Assembly (NCBI RefSeq): GCF_000189635.1
Contig: NW_002476163.1
Coordinates: 124,001 to 188,000 of the forward strand
Source of the DNA: Tetrahymena thermophila SB210
Lineage: Eukaryota; Ciliophora; Oligohymenophorea; Hymenostomatida; Tetrahymenidae
Length of the DNA: 64,000 bases
Direction: 5' to 3'
The stretch's first letter is position 1, and each line of letters begins with the position of its first letter. Positions 27,664-40,243 of this stretch are shown here, in pieces. The notes under the pieces are model-generated. The model worked only from the letters and a program-made list of their open reading frames with translations, ran no database searches and was not told where the DNA came from. Position numbers and translations under genes: made by a program.

Positions 27664-30400
27664 AATGCAGGCAGTAATTCATAACTTTAATTTAATTTTT
27701 AGAAATACCTCCCTTCCCTCCTCATTCATTCTTTTATTCACATAATAATTTTGACTATCCATCAATAATCAATCAAAAAAATTTTGTTTAATTAAAATTT
27801 CAATCTTCACACGAAAAGGATTAATTAATTAATAAATTATCCTTTTTACATTAATTGCTATTTCGTCTCAATTTCATTGATGTATTTTGAAGAAAAAATA
27901 AATCTATGATACAATAAATAAATAAGTAAGTAAATAAATTAATTAATTAAGTTCTTTTTTACTTGCAATCAAGATAAAATAGATCATATGAATTAAAAAG
28001 TGGATTTGAAGATACATAGTTATTTAGAAGTAATATATATATAATTTAAAGAGAGAAAAGAACTAAGACAAAAACAAAAACAAAAACTTAAAGTACAAAA
28101 AATTACAATATTTATAAAAAAAAAGTAAAATTGAACTATACGAATAGCAACATTTCTTTCTAGCCTTTTTTACAATAAAAAAATATAAAATTGAAATCTA
28201 TTTATTCTAATAATAAATAAGCTATAAAAATCTAACACTGATTAAATAGCAATAATAATTGTTATCAATTTCAAATAAATTTTAATTCTAGCAATTTTGA
28301 TTATATTTAATGCATTTATAATAAAAATAATAATAACAATATGATGTAAACTTTTCTTTATTTCCTTAAGAATTTATTTATAATTTTGTTTATATGTTGT
28401 ATGTATTTTCTTTATTTTTTTCAATTAAAAAATTATTTTAAAAATACATTTTATCCACTTCCCCCTTCCTCATCCTTGCCATTGAAGATAAAGTTTCCTT
28501 TCTTTTTTATTTGTTCAAAAAGCAGTCAGTGTATATACGTATATTAATAGAATCTTTTTTTGGTATCTTACATGGTTAGAATCTTATCAAATAAATTTTT
28601 ATTTGAAGTAATATACTTTTTTTCAAATAAATTTTGTCAAAATATTTATAAAATCAAATAAATTGAACACATACGCATATATATTAATTTATTTACTTAT
28701 TTTACTTTATTAAAGATAATTTAGATTCTTATTTAAAAAGGAATCTATCAAATTTTTAGAATCTGTTTTTCTCAATATATAGTTTTTGTCTATTTTCGCA
28801 AATAAAAAAATAAAGGGAAGCTTGTTACTTACACATATTTAAAGATATTTTAGAGATTTTAATGCTTTAATAGCTTTTTATTATAACTAGAATTCGATTA
28901 TGAGTATTTATTTTTATTCAGTAAAAATAATTTATAATTTTATAATGTTGCCAACTTAGAGGTATTCTTATAAATATAATTAAACTAAATATTTTCTGTA
29001 GTTTAATTTAAATTATAAAGAAAAAATTAATGATTGCATTTCACATTTCTATTTGATTTATTAGCTTACGTCTATCTAATTTTAAGTTATTGCTAAAAAA
29101 TTCATTGCTTTCTCTTAAAACAAAGAAAATTAAAATAGTTAAATTTATTGCTTTAGTGTTATCATAGTCATCAAAAATTAATTTCCTTATTTAATTTTAA
29201 AATATAAATTTATCCTTTTTATTTCATAAATATAATTTAGTTAGGTTATTTATTACTGGTGATACATATATCTAAATATTAATGATAACAAAGTATATGA
29301 TGCTTAACGCATCTTAATAAAATTGATGGTAATTTATTTATCTTAAAGATTATGGTTATATTCAAAGTTCTAATAAATTGATATAATAAATTGACTTTAC
29401 AGCTAAAATCAAAAGCATTATTTACCAATAAATATTGATGTTAAAATATTATGAGTAATTAATTACGTTTACTGGTAACAAAATGCACTTTTCATTGAAA
29501 GTAAAAGTAATAAATACATATTTACATTTAAAACCATGAAAAAATGATAAATTTAATTTTGAGTATAGAAATTTTAAATTATTTAGATTATCGTTTGATA
29601 ATTTTATCTCATTAAAATTGTATTTTTATATACTCACTGATTTTATTAATTTATAAAAAAAAAATCCATAAATTACACAGATGATTATCAATTAAAATAA
29701 ATTAATACTAACATATTCAATTTGAACAAAAAAGAAAAAATTATAAAAATATCATTTTTAAATTTTATAATTATTAATACATTTTAATTTTATTGTGAAA
29801 TTAAAGTAAAATATTTTGAATCAATAATCAATTCAGGGCTCAAAAAATAAATAATTATGATTAGAAAATAAGTATTCGACTATTATTTATTTAGTTATTG
29901 TTAAATATATTTATTTTTAAAATAAAAAAATATAAATTTGTTTTAATTTTATAACATTCTTATTCATATTAAATTTTAATATTAAGATCGAAAAAATTCC
30001 AAATTTTAGCAACTTAATTTAAATATAATATTTATTTCAATCCTTCCTTATTTTTTTATTTGTTACTCAATTCTAGAAGTACCATTAATAAATATAAATC
30101 TAAAGTAACATTAAAATTAGGAATCTTCAAATGCTCTTTATCATTAAATAAATATTTAAAAATCAAAATTACTTTTTTTGATTTAACATTTTAAATTAAA
30201 AAAGTGTGATCAATGATATATTTTTGGATAAAAAATTTTTTAATTCAAGTAAAGAAATTTCTGTAAAATAAAATATTGGAAGTATTTCAATACTAATATG
30301 TATTACCTAAAAATTTTATTAATTTATTTACTAAGATATTAATATAATTTTAGGAGTTTTTTAGATAATTTCAGATAAAAGTAAAGTTTAAATATTAATT
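27664..30400. other. Long AT-rich convergent intergenic region
   Basis: Between the 3' ends of the Asn/Gln-rich gene (+) and the TmcB-like gene (-). No coding signal, RNA gene or clear repeat seen beyond A/T tracts and aataa-type tetranucleotide runs near 27915-27945. Confidence 0.55.
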
Positions 30401-33400
30401 TCATATTTCTAAAACCTTTTTAAGTAAGAAAAGAGTCATTTGATCTAATTAATTTTAAAAAAGAATATTTTAATTTATAAATAAATTTGTAAGAAAATTA
30501 GTTACCTTCACAGAGTCTCTTAAATGGAATAAGCTGAATACCTCTTTTGATGTATTAATAGTTTGATCTGATAGTGGATAAGAAGAAAACCATAACTATG
30601 AAAAAGGTTACAACATAAACAAAGCAACCCAAGATCAGTATTAGCTGGAAGATAGTAAGAAAAGTATTTTTAATTGAAACATTTTCATTCTCAAAAAGAA
30701 CTATGATGCTTTTTAATAGATGGTCAATCATTTAATAAACAATTAAACTTTCTGTATAATCTTGCTAATTTATCATTTGCTATATATATTTAGGGTCATT
30801 TTCAAAATAAACTTCATTTTGAATTTAGTTAAGCATTGATGTTATTGAGTATTAAAGTCCTTTCTGAAGCAGACCATTCTTTGTTTAAGAGCAAAGAGCT
30901 TACTATGCTTCTGAAAAGTAAGAACTTTCGCAAGCATTTCCTTAGTTTATTTTTAACATATCTTACTAAAAACTTCCTGAAGTTTATTGATTCACTAAAC
31001 TGTCATATTAAGTACTAAAGAACTTTTATGCTTATTAGAAGTTATTTGACCTGAGAGATTACAATTCTCCTACTTTCAACGTGGAGATAGATTGATAACC
31101 TTAAGTAGCTAGTAAAGAATTAATCATAAGTATATTATGAGAACTTACCATTGTAGAAAACTCTAAGGATCCCTACAAGAAATATTAGTATCTATTGGAT
31201 GGAGGGTCAAATTATGAAGGGAATGTTTCCATGTAAACAAATACCTATATTTATTATTTAAATTTTTAATCAAATCAAATATCAGATTAGTTTTAATAGG
31301 GATAGGTTTATTTTTATAAGAATTTTTAATCAAAATTATCAATTTAGTTGGTTTGTAATTGTGTCCTTCATTCTAAAATTTGATTTTAAAAAAATCTAAA
31401 CCTATTTTTTTTAGATTTGAAATTTCTTTTCCATACTTATTTTGGATAGGCTAGATAGAGTGAGATTTAGAATTATTGTTAAACCTAAGGAAGTTAGTTA
31501 ACCATTAAGCTTATAATATGAATTTGTATATGGAAATGAGAAAAATAACTTTAAAAATTCAAATTTAATGAATTTTATAGAATATCGAAGTTGGTTAAAA
31601 TGCTTTAATTACTGTAACAAAGAAGCTGGTTGACATAAAGCATAGAAGAACCAAAGTGTAGAAAAATGAATTAAATTTAATTTTAGGATCATTAATTCTA
31701 TCAGTTAAATTGCTATTTTTCTTTCTCGATCCTGATTTATCCCTCTTGGATTTTGATTTTGATTCCTAATGACCATCTAGGTGTTAGTCATCCCGTAAAG
31801 CTAAATTCGAAAAATCTATGTGTAAATAGTCATCATTGAGTGAGAATAGTTATGTTGTCATAAAAGTAAGACCTGAAACAATTGTTTCTGCTTCATGTTC
31901 AGTCATTCTACTTATAACTGCCAAAATTCTTTCTGTATTTTATTTAAGCATTTAATAAGGACTGCAAATGAAAACGAAAGAGAGTGCTATTAAAAAAGTT
32001 CCCAAAACAACGCTAATTACATTTACTTTTATAATGCTGTTCTTTAAATTTAGCAGATCAGCTGCTATTTCTTATTAAGTTTAGTATAATAATTAATACA
32101 TGCTATTTATATTATTTGTTAGCAACTATCTTTAGTCATTTGTTATGGTAAGAGCTTCTAATTCATAAATTTAATTAATAAAATAAAAATTTCTATAGTT
32201 ATAATGGCTAACTATGCAATCTCAAAAAATTACGCTAAATTTAAGTCATCATGAGCTAGTAAATGCTTTCTGTAGTCTTTTTTAGAAATTCAGTAAAAAA
32301 CATTTATTGTTCGTAAGAGTTTTAATTTGCTTAGATGAGAGCAGTGATTTGATAATTATAAAACGTATTTTAGTAATTATAGGATATTTATTCATTTAAA
32401 AAGTTATAATAAGACGAAATAAAATCCGAAAAACCATCACTAACATTATCAGTCATAAACTTATTTATATCTTAACTTTAAACAGGCATTTAATTCATAT
32501 TTTGTAAGCATAAGAAGTCTGTGGTTAACAGAGTTTAACAAACAGGAGTCAGTATTTTTGAGCACCTAATTATTTATAAAAAATAAATATAATTTATTTT
32601 AGGATTCACATATAAAACAAAATAACTTCAATGCTTCTCAATATAAAATAAAAATTTATCAAAGGTGATTCAATAATTTTAAAATTAAGATTATACCTTC
32701 CCATTTCATTCATAGCTATATTTAATTAATAAATAAATAAAATAAATAAATAATTTATTTTTTGATTAAAAAAAAATAGGAAATTTAGATAAAAAGAAGT
32801 ATTACATCCTGTGTAGTCTTAAAAGTTTTTGGAGATTGTAACAATAAGCACGATGACAACTCCTATGAAAACAAAGAACTAAAAGATAAAAACAGTATTG
32901 AGGCCAATTAAAAAAAATGGTGTTTTTGTTGCTTCTGAGCTGAAAACAATTTTTTTGATTATGCTAGTTTCTTAGCTATTTATGCTTGTCTATTGAGATT
33001 AATTTTCATTTAATTCTTGCAGTACGTGGTTATTTTAATTAGTTATTAATTAATTTTTAATATCGTATTGCTCTCTTTTCTCCCTATCAGTATCGAAAGA
33101 TACAATTTGTTATTTTTTAGAATCTTCATCATCTGATGAATCAACTTATTTCTTTTACTCATTTTGATTGCTATTTTACATATTTTATTACTATTCAGTT
33201 GAATTACCAAAGTAGCCAGCTACAGAAGTATTCAAGACATTTGCTTCTGTAGTTGCTTATTATTTTTATTTCCCTTCCTTAATTGATTTTTAAGAGAGAT
33301 TAGATTAATAATCAACTAATTATTATGCCACGTTTTAAGATGCATTTTATTTTTATTAATTTTCTAAATCACGCTATTGGTTTGCTTAATTTTGTTAAAG

Positions 33401-36400
33401 ACTTATTCCAGCATAATTTGCTTCTACTTCAAACTATTCCTTGACTATTTAATCTTATTATTACTCTTTAATTTGGCTAGTTCCTAGGGGATTATGTATA
33501 ATATCATTTATTTTTTCAAACTAATCTTGATAATGCTCTCTATTTGCATTTAAGAGAGCATTCGAATCATCTACAACAGTTGTAAGCTAATTAATGTTTT
33601 CTAAGAACTATTCCTTTACAAATGAACCTTCATTTGGGAAAGGCTTTGCATCTCCTTACTCACTTAAAACAGCTGAATGTAAAATGTCTTCTTCGTTCAA
33701 TGGCTTCAAAACTTAAATGTCATTAAATTTACTATTTTACACAGTGTTTTACTTTTAAAATGTTTCAAGAGTATTATATTTATCTATTTGCTATTACTAA
33801 ACTATCTTTTCAGCTGCACGATTTTTTGGATTAGATTATTGTTTTTTATTTGATTTATGTTCACTACTCGGGTTAAATGTTTCATTTAAAGGAGCTTCTT
33901 CATAATCTGTTCCATTATTCTTATCTATAATTAATTTTTAAAGGGTAAATAAATAGATAAAATCTTTAATTAAAAACTACCTTTATGGTGACCATTTTTA
34001 GCTTAAAATGTTTCTTATTGTAAAAATTCTTCTGTTTGACCTAATAAAAACAAAATAACACGTCAAAAAATTTTAAAAGTTTATAAAATATTTAAAAGAA
34101 GCTTAATGAAATGTGTGAATTTAAAAAGAAGGTTTTTTAACAATTAAGATGTTTTAATTAGTTGATTTTATATACATGAATAAATAAATTGATATTAGAG
34201 CTTTAATTTTAAAAAAATTAATTTTTAATATTCTAATAAGTTACAAAAGATTTTCAAAAGCTATTTAAAATAAATAAAAAAAATTAACCTTGCAAATTTA
34301 AATTAAAATCTTATGAAGTAGGTTATAAAGTTTAAAATTTTTAATTCCTTCTTAAAGAAAATTTATGAAAATGAAAAATTTGTTTCTATAATTTATTAAA
34401 AACAAATTAGTTTCTTAAATTTAAAAGAAATTTATTTCTTTTCTTTATGTTAACTTATTTAATTCATAAAAAATAAAAAAGTTTCAAAAAACTTATTAAA
34501 AAAAATTAGTTTCTTAAATTTTTAAGAAGTTTTATGTTATTTAGTTAAATTACTAGATAAAATCTCTTTATTAATTCATTATCTTACTTGCAAAAAAATG
34601 TAATTTTATTGATAAATAAATAATTTTGATTGATAAATAATCTTAGATTTTAATTGGATTTTTTTAAATTATTTTTTTAATAAAAATCATTTTTACCTTT
34701 AATTTCTTTAGTTGCAAATTCTCCTTGTCTTGATTTTCCTGTGTTTCTTGTACTTCCAGATAAAAGCGAATTAGTTTCATCCCAAGGTAACATTTTTTCT
34801 ATTTCAATAATAAACAATCTTACAACACGATCTATTCCTTCGAACTCCTCAACTCTTATATTTAAAATTGATTCATAACTGAAAATATTTCCTTTTCTAT
34901 TTTTGATAAATTGATTCAAATTTTTCCTCCAATTATCTCTATCAACATCCCATCTTTAATGAAAATTTTTATGGTGATTGATGAATTAACTAGTGAAATT
35001 TATTGGATCTTTTGTTTTTAAAAATATTATTCATTGAAATAAAATGTTATTTTTAAATAAAATTTACCTTTTGGAAAATCTGTTCTATATTTAAGGAAGG
35101 CATATTCTTCTTATGGATCATATGACTCAATGAAATCTAGAAACTATGGTATGTATATGCTGACGTGGCATTGCTTGAAGTAGCTAATATCAATATCTTT
35201 GGCGTTCATTATTTCTACTATACCCTCTGTTAAATCTTCTATGTATCCTTGCTCGTTAAGGATCATATAGTTGCTGTGTGTCTAAATCTTAATTATCAAG
35301 GCAGAAAAAGCAAAATCATCTTATTTTACAAAATAGTAATTGATAAATAATTTGCATAGGAAGATAAATCCATTCTTATTTTTGGCAAACATAGTCCTGT
35401 AACTTCTTACAGTTTTTGCAATACCAGTCTAAATTAATCTTTGTAAAAATTAATCGTGCAATATCGATATACAGTCAGGGATCAAATCTTTTACTCTATC
35501 CTATTTATTTTAAAATGGAAGATAAAAAATGTTAATTTTTGATTGAGTTTGTTTTAGCTCTAATGGTATCATATGATAAAAAATGAATAAAATTAGAGAA
35601 AACTCTGGTACATTTAATTAAATAATAAATGTTAACTTTGTTCACAAACTCTCCTCTGTCGTAACTAAATATCTAAGGTATTCTTTCACTGTACTGAAGT
35701 ATTTTTCCTGCATCTTTTTCTGTTTTAAAACTTGCAATAATGCTTCCAACGTTTCCAGATAGAATAGTAAGAGAAGTGATAGTTGTAGCATCACTGCTCT
35801 TTTCTTTGTTAAACATATCTTATAAATCGCTTTCTATCTTACGAGTATATAAAGGATCAAAAATCAAGAAGGATTTAATCATAGCCAACAACTTCAAAAA
35901 ATAAATGTTATCAGGATTTTCTTCAACCATTTAAAGTAGCCCATTTTCTATTCTACACACCTAATTTAAAATGTTTTTTATTAATTTTGTATATATGTAT
36001 GTTTGTAATTATTAAACTTTTATGGTATAATTATATTAATTTTTTTATCACTTTAATTATAAAATAGAAATAAATTAGTTAAAAGTTCAAGAAAAACTTA
36101 ACTCATATTATTAACTGAAAGTACAGCTAAAAATTATGAAAAAAATAAAATCAAAATAATTTATTAATAAAAAATATTTCTTACTTATTTTATCAGTTTT
36201 ATCGCTGAATCTTACATTATATTGTAGTTAGTAAAACCAGTTATAAGTTAGTTCATAAATTCTACTTTTTCTTTCATCACTGACCCTACTAACTTTTTAA
36301 GGTCATTTTTCTTTGTTTCTGTTAAAACCATTTTTTCAAATTTCACATTATTAGCTGCGTCGCTTCTATCCTTTTGTCTATAAAAAAATTTGAATTGTAG

Positions 36401-38538
36401 CATACATAGAAAAATATAGGATTGGTTATACCTGTAAGAATAACTGTGCGCTTTATCTCTTTCCTTCAATCTATTTTCAATCAGATTCGTTAGACTTCTT
36501 TCAACTGTAGCAAAAAATGTATTTTTGTGTATTATTAGTGTTGTCATGACTTTGTTTTGAAACAGTGCTTTTATAGAGTTTTTCTTAAATTTAATTAAGA
36601 AGAACCAGTATCTTAAACATACTTCCTATAAATATAATTTTTGAATATACTTTTATAAAAATCAAAATAAAATTACTTAGCAAACTAATTATTCTCCCTT
36701 TTTGATAAGGAATGCTATCAATACTTCAAACTAAAAGTCTATAAAGCTCTAAAGCCATCTTTCAAATAACAATTCATTTTAGCAAACTCTTGAAAAGTCC
36801 ACTCCTTTTATTTTAATATCTCTTCCACAGTCAATTATCATACCTCCTGAAAGTGTTGGCTTTTCATCGCCTTATAAAATTTTTTATTAATAAGATACCT
36901 CAAATTTAAAATCCTTTAGTTTAAAAAAATTTTTACCAGCTAATTTATTGATTTCTTCATTTTTACAAGGGCATAGCAATGCTTTGCAAAAGTTTTTGTG
37001 CAACTACAAAGTTCCAAACAAAAGCAGTTTTTAAGAAAGAGATGTATAGTTTTTCTCATAAAGTTCGCATAATTTTTCGAGATAAAGACAGGTTTCTTAT
37101 GGAAAATCTAAAAAAATTATTTAAGTAAATTAAAAATATGTTGTATGAATCATAATAAAAAAAACTACCTCCTAGCCTATTTGGGTCTACTGTCATTGCA
37201 AGAATAAATTTTTTGTTCCAGATTATTTTAAAGAGCCCATAAGACAAAGCAATAAGCATTAAAAAAACAAAAACAAAATTTCTATCTGAAAAAAAGTCGA
37301 AATACTCCCTAATTAAGAAGAGGGTTGTAAATATTTCAAAAACAGAAATGAGCCAGCCATAAATATCAGAAATATTTTTATCGACCAAAGGAAAATGCAT
37401 AAAATATTCAATCATCAAAAAGATTCCAAACGTATGGGCAACTATAAAAACAATGAATACACTGCCAAAATATGAAAACATTACTAAACATATTTCTAAA
37501 AAGGGTTCAACTGATTTAAGAACTGAATATCTTGACTTTAGTTAATTTACTGCATTGAATTCTTGTTTAAATAAAAATTTTCTCTATTATTCATTTAAAT
37601 ATGTTTTTATTATTATTTATTTTTTATTATCTATGAAAAAAACCAATAATGCTTCAACTATGCACATTCAAATTGAAAGAAAATTTTTATTTATAAAAAA
37701 TTAATTAATTAATTAGATTTTTACCTGGATTGTGATATATCAATATATTAATCAAGCTAATTGTAATACTAGTGATTAAGACAAAAAAGAAAAGTAGAAG
37801 AATAAGTCCTCTATATAAAAACCCTTATTCACTAAATTATATCACAGCGCCGCAGCGACTGCTTATAATTGGCCCATTTGTTGAGCTGCAAAAGTAACAG
37901 GCAAATAACAGATCAAATTTAGGTAAACAATATATCCATTTTTGATGCTCTAAGTAAAGTTAGAGTGTACTAATATTCTTTTCTTATCTTTTCATCACAT
38001 CACAATCATCTAAAATATTTTAGGAAAAAAGTATTTATTATCTTGAATATTATTGAATGAATAAATAAATAAATGTCTCGCTTAAATTTAATTGTCAAAT
38101 ATTTTATTTTAAATTTCATGAGAGTGAGAGAGGATTAAACTTAAAAATTTTTGTAAATATAATTGAAATTTAATATTAACCTTTTATATTAGCTAAGCTA
38201 AGCACATATGCACAATAGATGACATAGACTTCCATCACTAAAATGATCAATAAAATGATTACAGGGATTATTCCATTCGAGACTGAGCTGATAATAGGAA
38301 GAAATCTTGCTTTTTAAAGAAACTCAAAAAAGTAGTAAGCGTAAGTATCTGTAGACTCTTTTTAGGAAAGGGTGCACATAAATCCACATATTTATACAAA
38401 ATAAAATGTCACCAAGAAAATATAATAGGTTTTAGTTCTATTCCTTTCGTTGTCTTTTAAGAACATGAGCAGGAATAAATTGCTAAGAGCATTATAAAAC
38501 CTTTCTTTGAGTGGTGGTTACTTATCAAAAACTTTCAT
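30401..38538 (-). CDS. Giant multi-span membrane protein of the ciliate PAS/TmcB-like type
   Basis: Many short introns; probably about 2,000 residues. The N-terminus (MKVFDKQPPLKERFYNALSN, start 38538) leads into a block of hydrophobic spans over about 36900-38400 (for example GIIPVIILLIILVMEVYVIY and FSYFGSVFIVFIVAH). Helical, charged sequence follows over 35600-36600, compatible with the TPR-like region of these proteins. At about 35100-35400 a PAS-like segment reads FAFSALIIKIQTHSNYMILN then EQGYIEDLTEGIVEIM. A Gln/Asn/Ser-rich region spans about 32980-34040, and further spans lie at about 32850-32900, 31950-32040 and 30560-30650 (FQLILILGCFVYVVTFFIVM). The tail ends PFKRLCEDQMTLFLLKKVLEI, reached through an intron, with TGA at 30401-30403. 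The architecture matches large ciliate proteins annotated as PAS-containing or 'tiny macrocysts B-like'. A sensory or channel-associated role is inference. The minus frame is open across 30540-31250, which supports one gene rather than two. Confidence 0.7.
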
Positions 38539-39030
38539 GTTTATAAGAAATGCTTAAAAATATAAAGTTTTTCTTGTATTCTACTAGTTAATTCTACTAA
38601 CTACCTCTTATTTTTTATCTCCTTATTTTTTATTATAAGCTTGAATTATTTAAACAAAAACAAATTATTTTCTCTTTTCTCTTTTTCTTATCTATTTAAA
38701 ATAACTATCTCTTGCTTTCCAAATCATCACCAACAAATAAAATTCTTTCTTATCTAAGCAACAAATTTAAATAGCATGAAATAACATAAAAACAAAGTAA
38801 TAGAGATAAGCATTGATTGAATACATTTATTTTAAACTAGCTATCTCACAATTTATTTTTAATTATTATTCTCACCATCATCATTATTAAGTCTAAGGAT
38901 ATACCATATGTCGATTAAATTAATAAGCATATTATTAATTAATTATTTCTTAAATAATTTCACTAATTACTTATTACTTATGATTATTTTTTTTACTGTG
39001 CGAATATTATTTATTATAATAATTATTAGA

Positions 39031-39299
39031 TTACAAAATCTGTTGATTACTGCCTTGTGTAGGAGTTTAATCAAGTAGAGAAGAGTGAGTGAGTGAGTGA
39101 GTGAGCCACTGAATTTCTTATATTTTACTTCCAAACACAATTTAAAAAGTGTGATTTTATTTTAGCTGTTTAATATTATCAAATTTTAAAATTTTATTTT
39201 AGTTAACTTATCTATAACTATCATAGCAAATAATCTTTCCCAGCAAATAAATCATTTTTTAGAACAATTAATATTATAGAATTTATAATTTCAACAAAT
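39031..39299. repeat. Tandem direct duplication, copy 1
   Basis: Starts ttacaaaatctgttgatta and ends atttataatttcaacaaatt. About 90% identical by eye to 39316-39583. It includes a gtga microsatellite at 39085-39105 (about five units) that is only about two units long in copy 2. Noncoding. Confidence 0.85.
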
Positions 39300-39315
39300 T
39301 AAAATTAATTCAGAA

Positions 39316-39583
39316 AATTACTAAATCTGTTGATTATTACTTTGTGTAGGAGTTTAATCTAGTAGAAATAAGTGAGTGAGTCACTGAATTTCTTATATTT
39401 TACTTCCAATCACATTTAAATAAATGTGATTTTATTTTAGCTGTTTAATGTTTAATATTATCAAATTTAAAAATTTTATTTTAGTTAACTTATCTCTTAC
39501 TATCATAGCAAATAATCTTTCCCAACAAATAAATCATTTTTTAGAACAATTAATATTTTTAATTTATAATTTCAACAAATAAA
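39316..39583. repeat. Tandem direct duplication, copy 2
   Basis: Second copy of 39031-39299 in the same orientation, with a period of about 285 bp. Long exact blocks include gtgtaggagtttaatc, cactgaatttcttatatttt and tttagttaacttatct. Differences are small indels and a shorter gtga tract, so the duplication is fairly young. Confidence 0.85.
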
Positions 39584-39747
39584 TTAAAACTTAGTAAGTA
39601 TTTATTTTAGTTCTAAAAAAAAATATATTTCATTTAATCAGAAAATGTCCTTTATAATTTTTTAAGTGATTAATAATATAAAATTTAAAGAAATAGACTT
39701 ATAAATTGTGTAATAAAATAGTTTTATAAAATTAGAATTAATAAATC

Positions 39748-40005
39748 TCAGCTTAGCTAATCATATAAATAATACAAACTAAATATTTGTTTAAGTGTCT
39801 CAAAAAAATAATTACATCTAGAATAAATATCTTGAATTAAAGAAAAGATTGATATTAGCATAAAATAGAATATTGACAATATAAGTAAAATATGGAGATA
39901 GAAACTACTAAATCTCTTTAAGAGGAACTCTTTGTTGATAAGTCTGATAATTAGAGAAATTATATGAAAGAACTCTAAGACTGCATAGAAAAAAACGTAT
40001 TTCAT
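39748..40005 (-). CDS. Small hypothetical membrane protein
   Basis: Open frame of 85 residues (MKYVFFYAVLEFFHIISLII) ending ...YYLYDQLS at TGA 39748-39750. An in-frame TGA sits immediately before the ATG, so this start is forced. It has two strongly hydrophobic segments. With TGA as the only stop and such AT-rich DNA, an open frame this short can arise by chance, and Phe/Ile/Leu-rich content follows from composition. It may be a small gene or a piece of something degraded. No homologue recognised. Confidence 0.3.
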
Positions 40006-40018
40006 TCAATTCATCCTC

Positions 40019-40156
40019 TCATGATAAACAATTAATTAAAATATAGATGCCATAAATGATAGAAATAGTTAGGACTGAAGAAAAAATTGATAGTACATTG
40101 AGGATATTACTAAATTTCAAAATATAATATCCTGAGAATTACAAAAAGGTATCCAT
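40019..40156 (-). CDS. Very small hypothetical hydrophobic ORF
   Basis: ATG at 40156 (MDTFLQFSGYYILKFSNILN) to TGA at 40019, 45 residues, hydrophobic in its second half. It lies just upstream of the small ORF at 39748-40005 in another frame, and no acceptable GT..AG intron joins the two. It also overlaps the zone where the 5' end of the plus-strand helicase-like gene might lie. Probably not an independent gene. Confidence 0.15.
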
Positions 40157-40243
40157 CTTTTTTATCACCTATGCTCTTTTGCAAAAAGATGTTTTCTCTA
40201 GCTATAATTTAGAATTAAAGCTAAATAATTTTTTTGCTAAAAA

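Larger units (their letters stand above)
38539..39747. other. Intergenic region carrying a tandem duplication
   Basis: Upstream of the TmcB-like start. No gene seen. It holds a two-copy direct duplication (39031-39299 and 39316-39583) and a (GTGA)n tract inside the first copy. Confidence 0.6.

Noticed and set aside
30836-31018. Plus-strand open frame within the TmcB-like gene
   Set aside because: The minus strand is open over the whole interval and runs into the final membrane span.
31290-31425. Small inverted repeat (ataggttta ... taaacctat) in an intron of the TmcB-like gene
   Set aside because: The arms are short and A/T-rich with no target duplication; likely chance.
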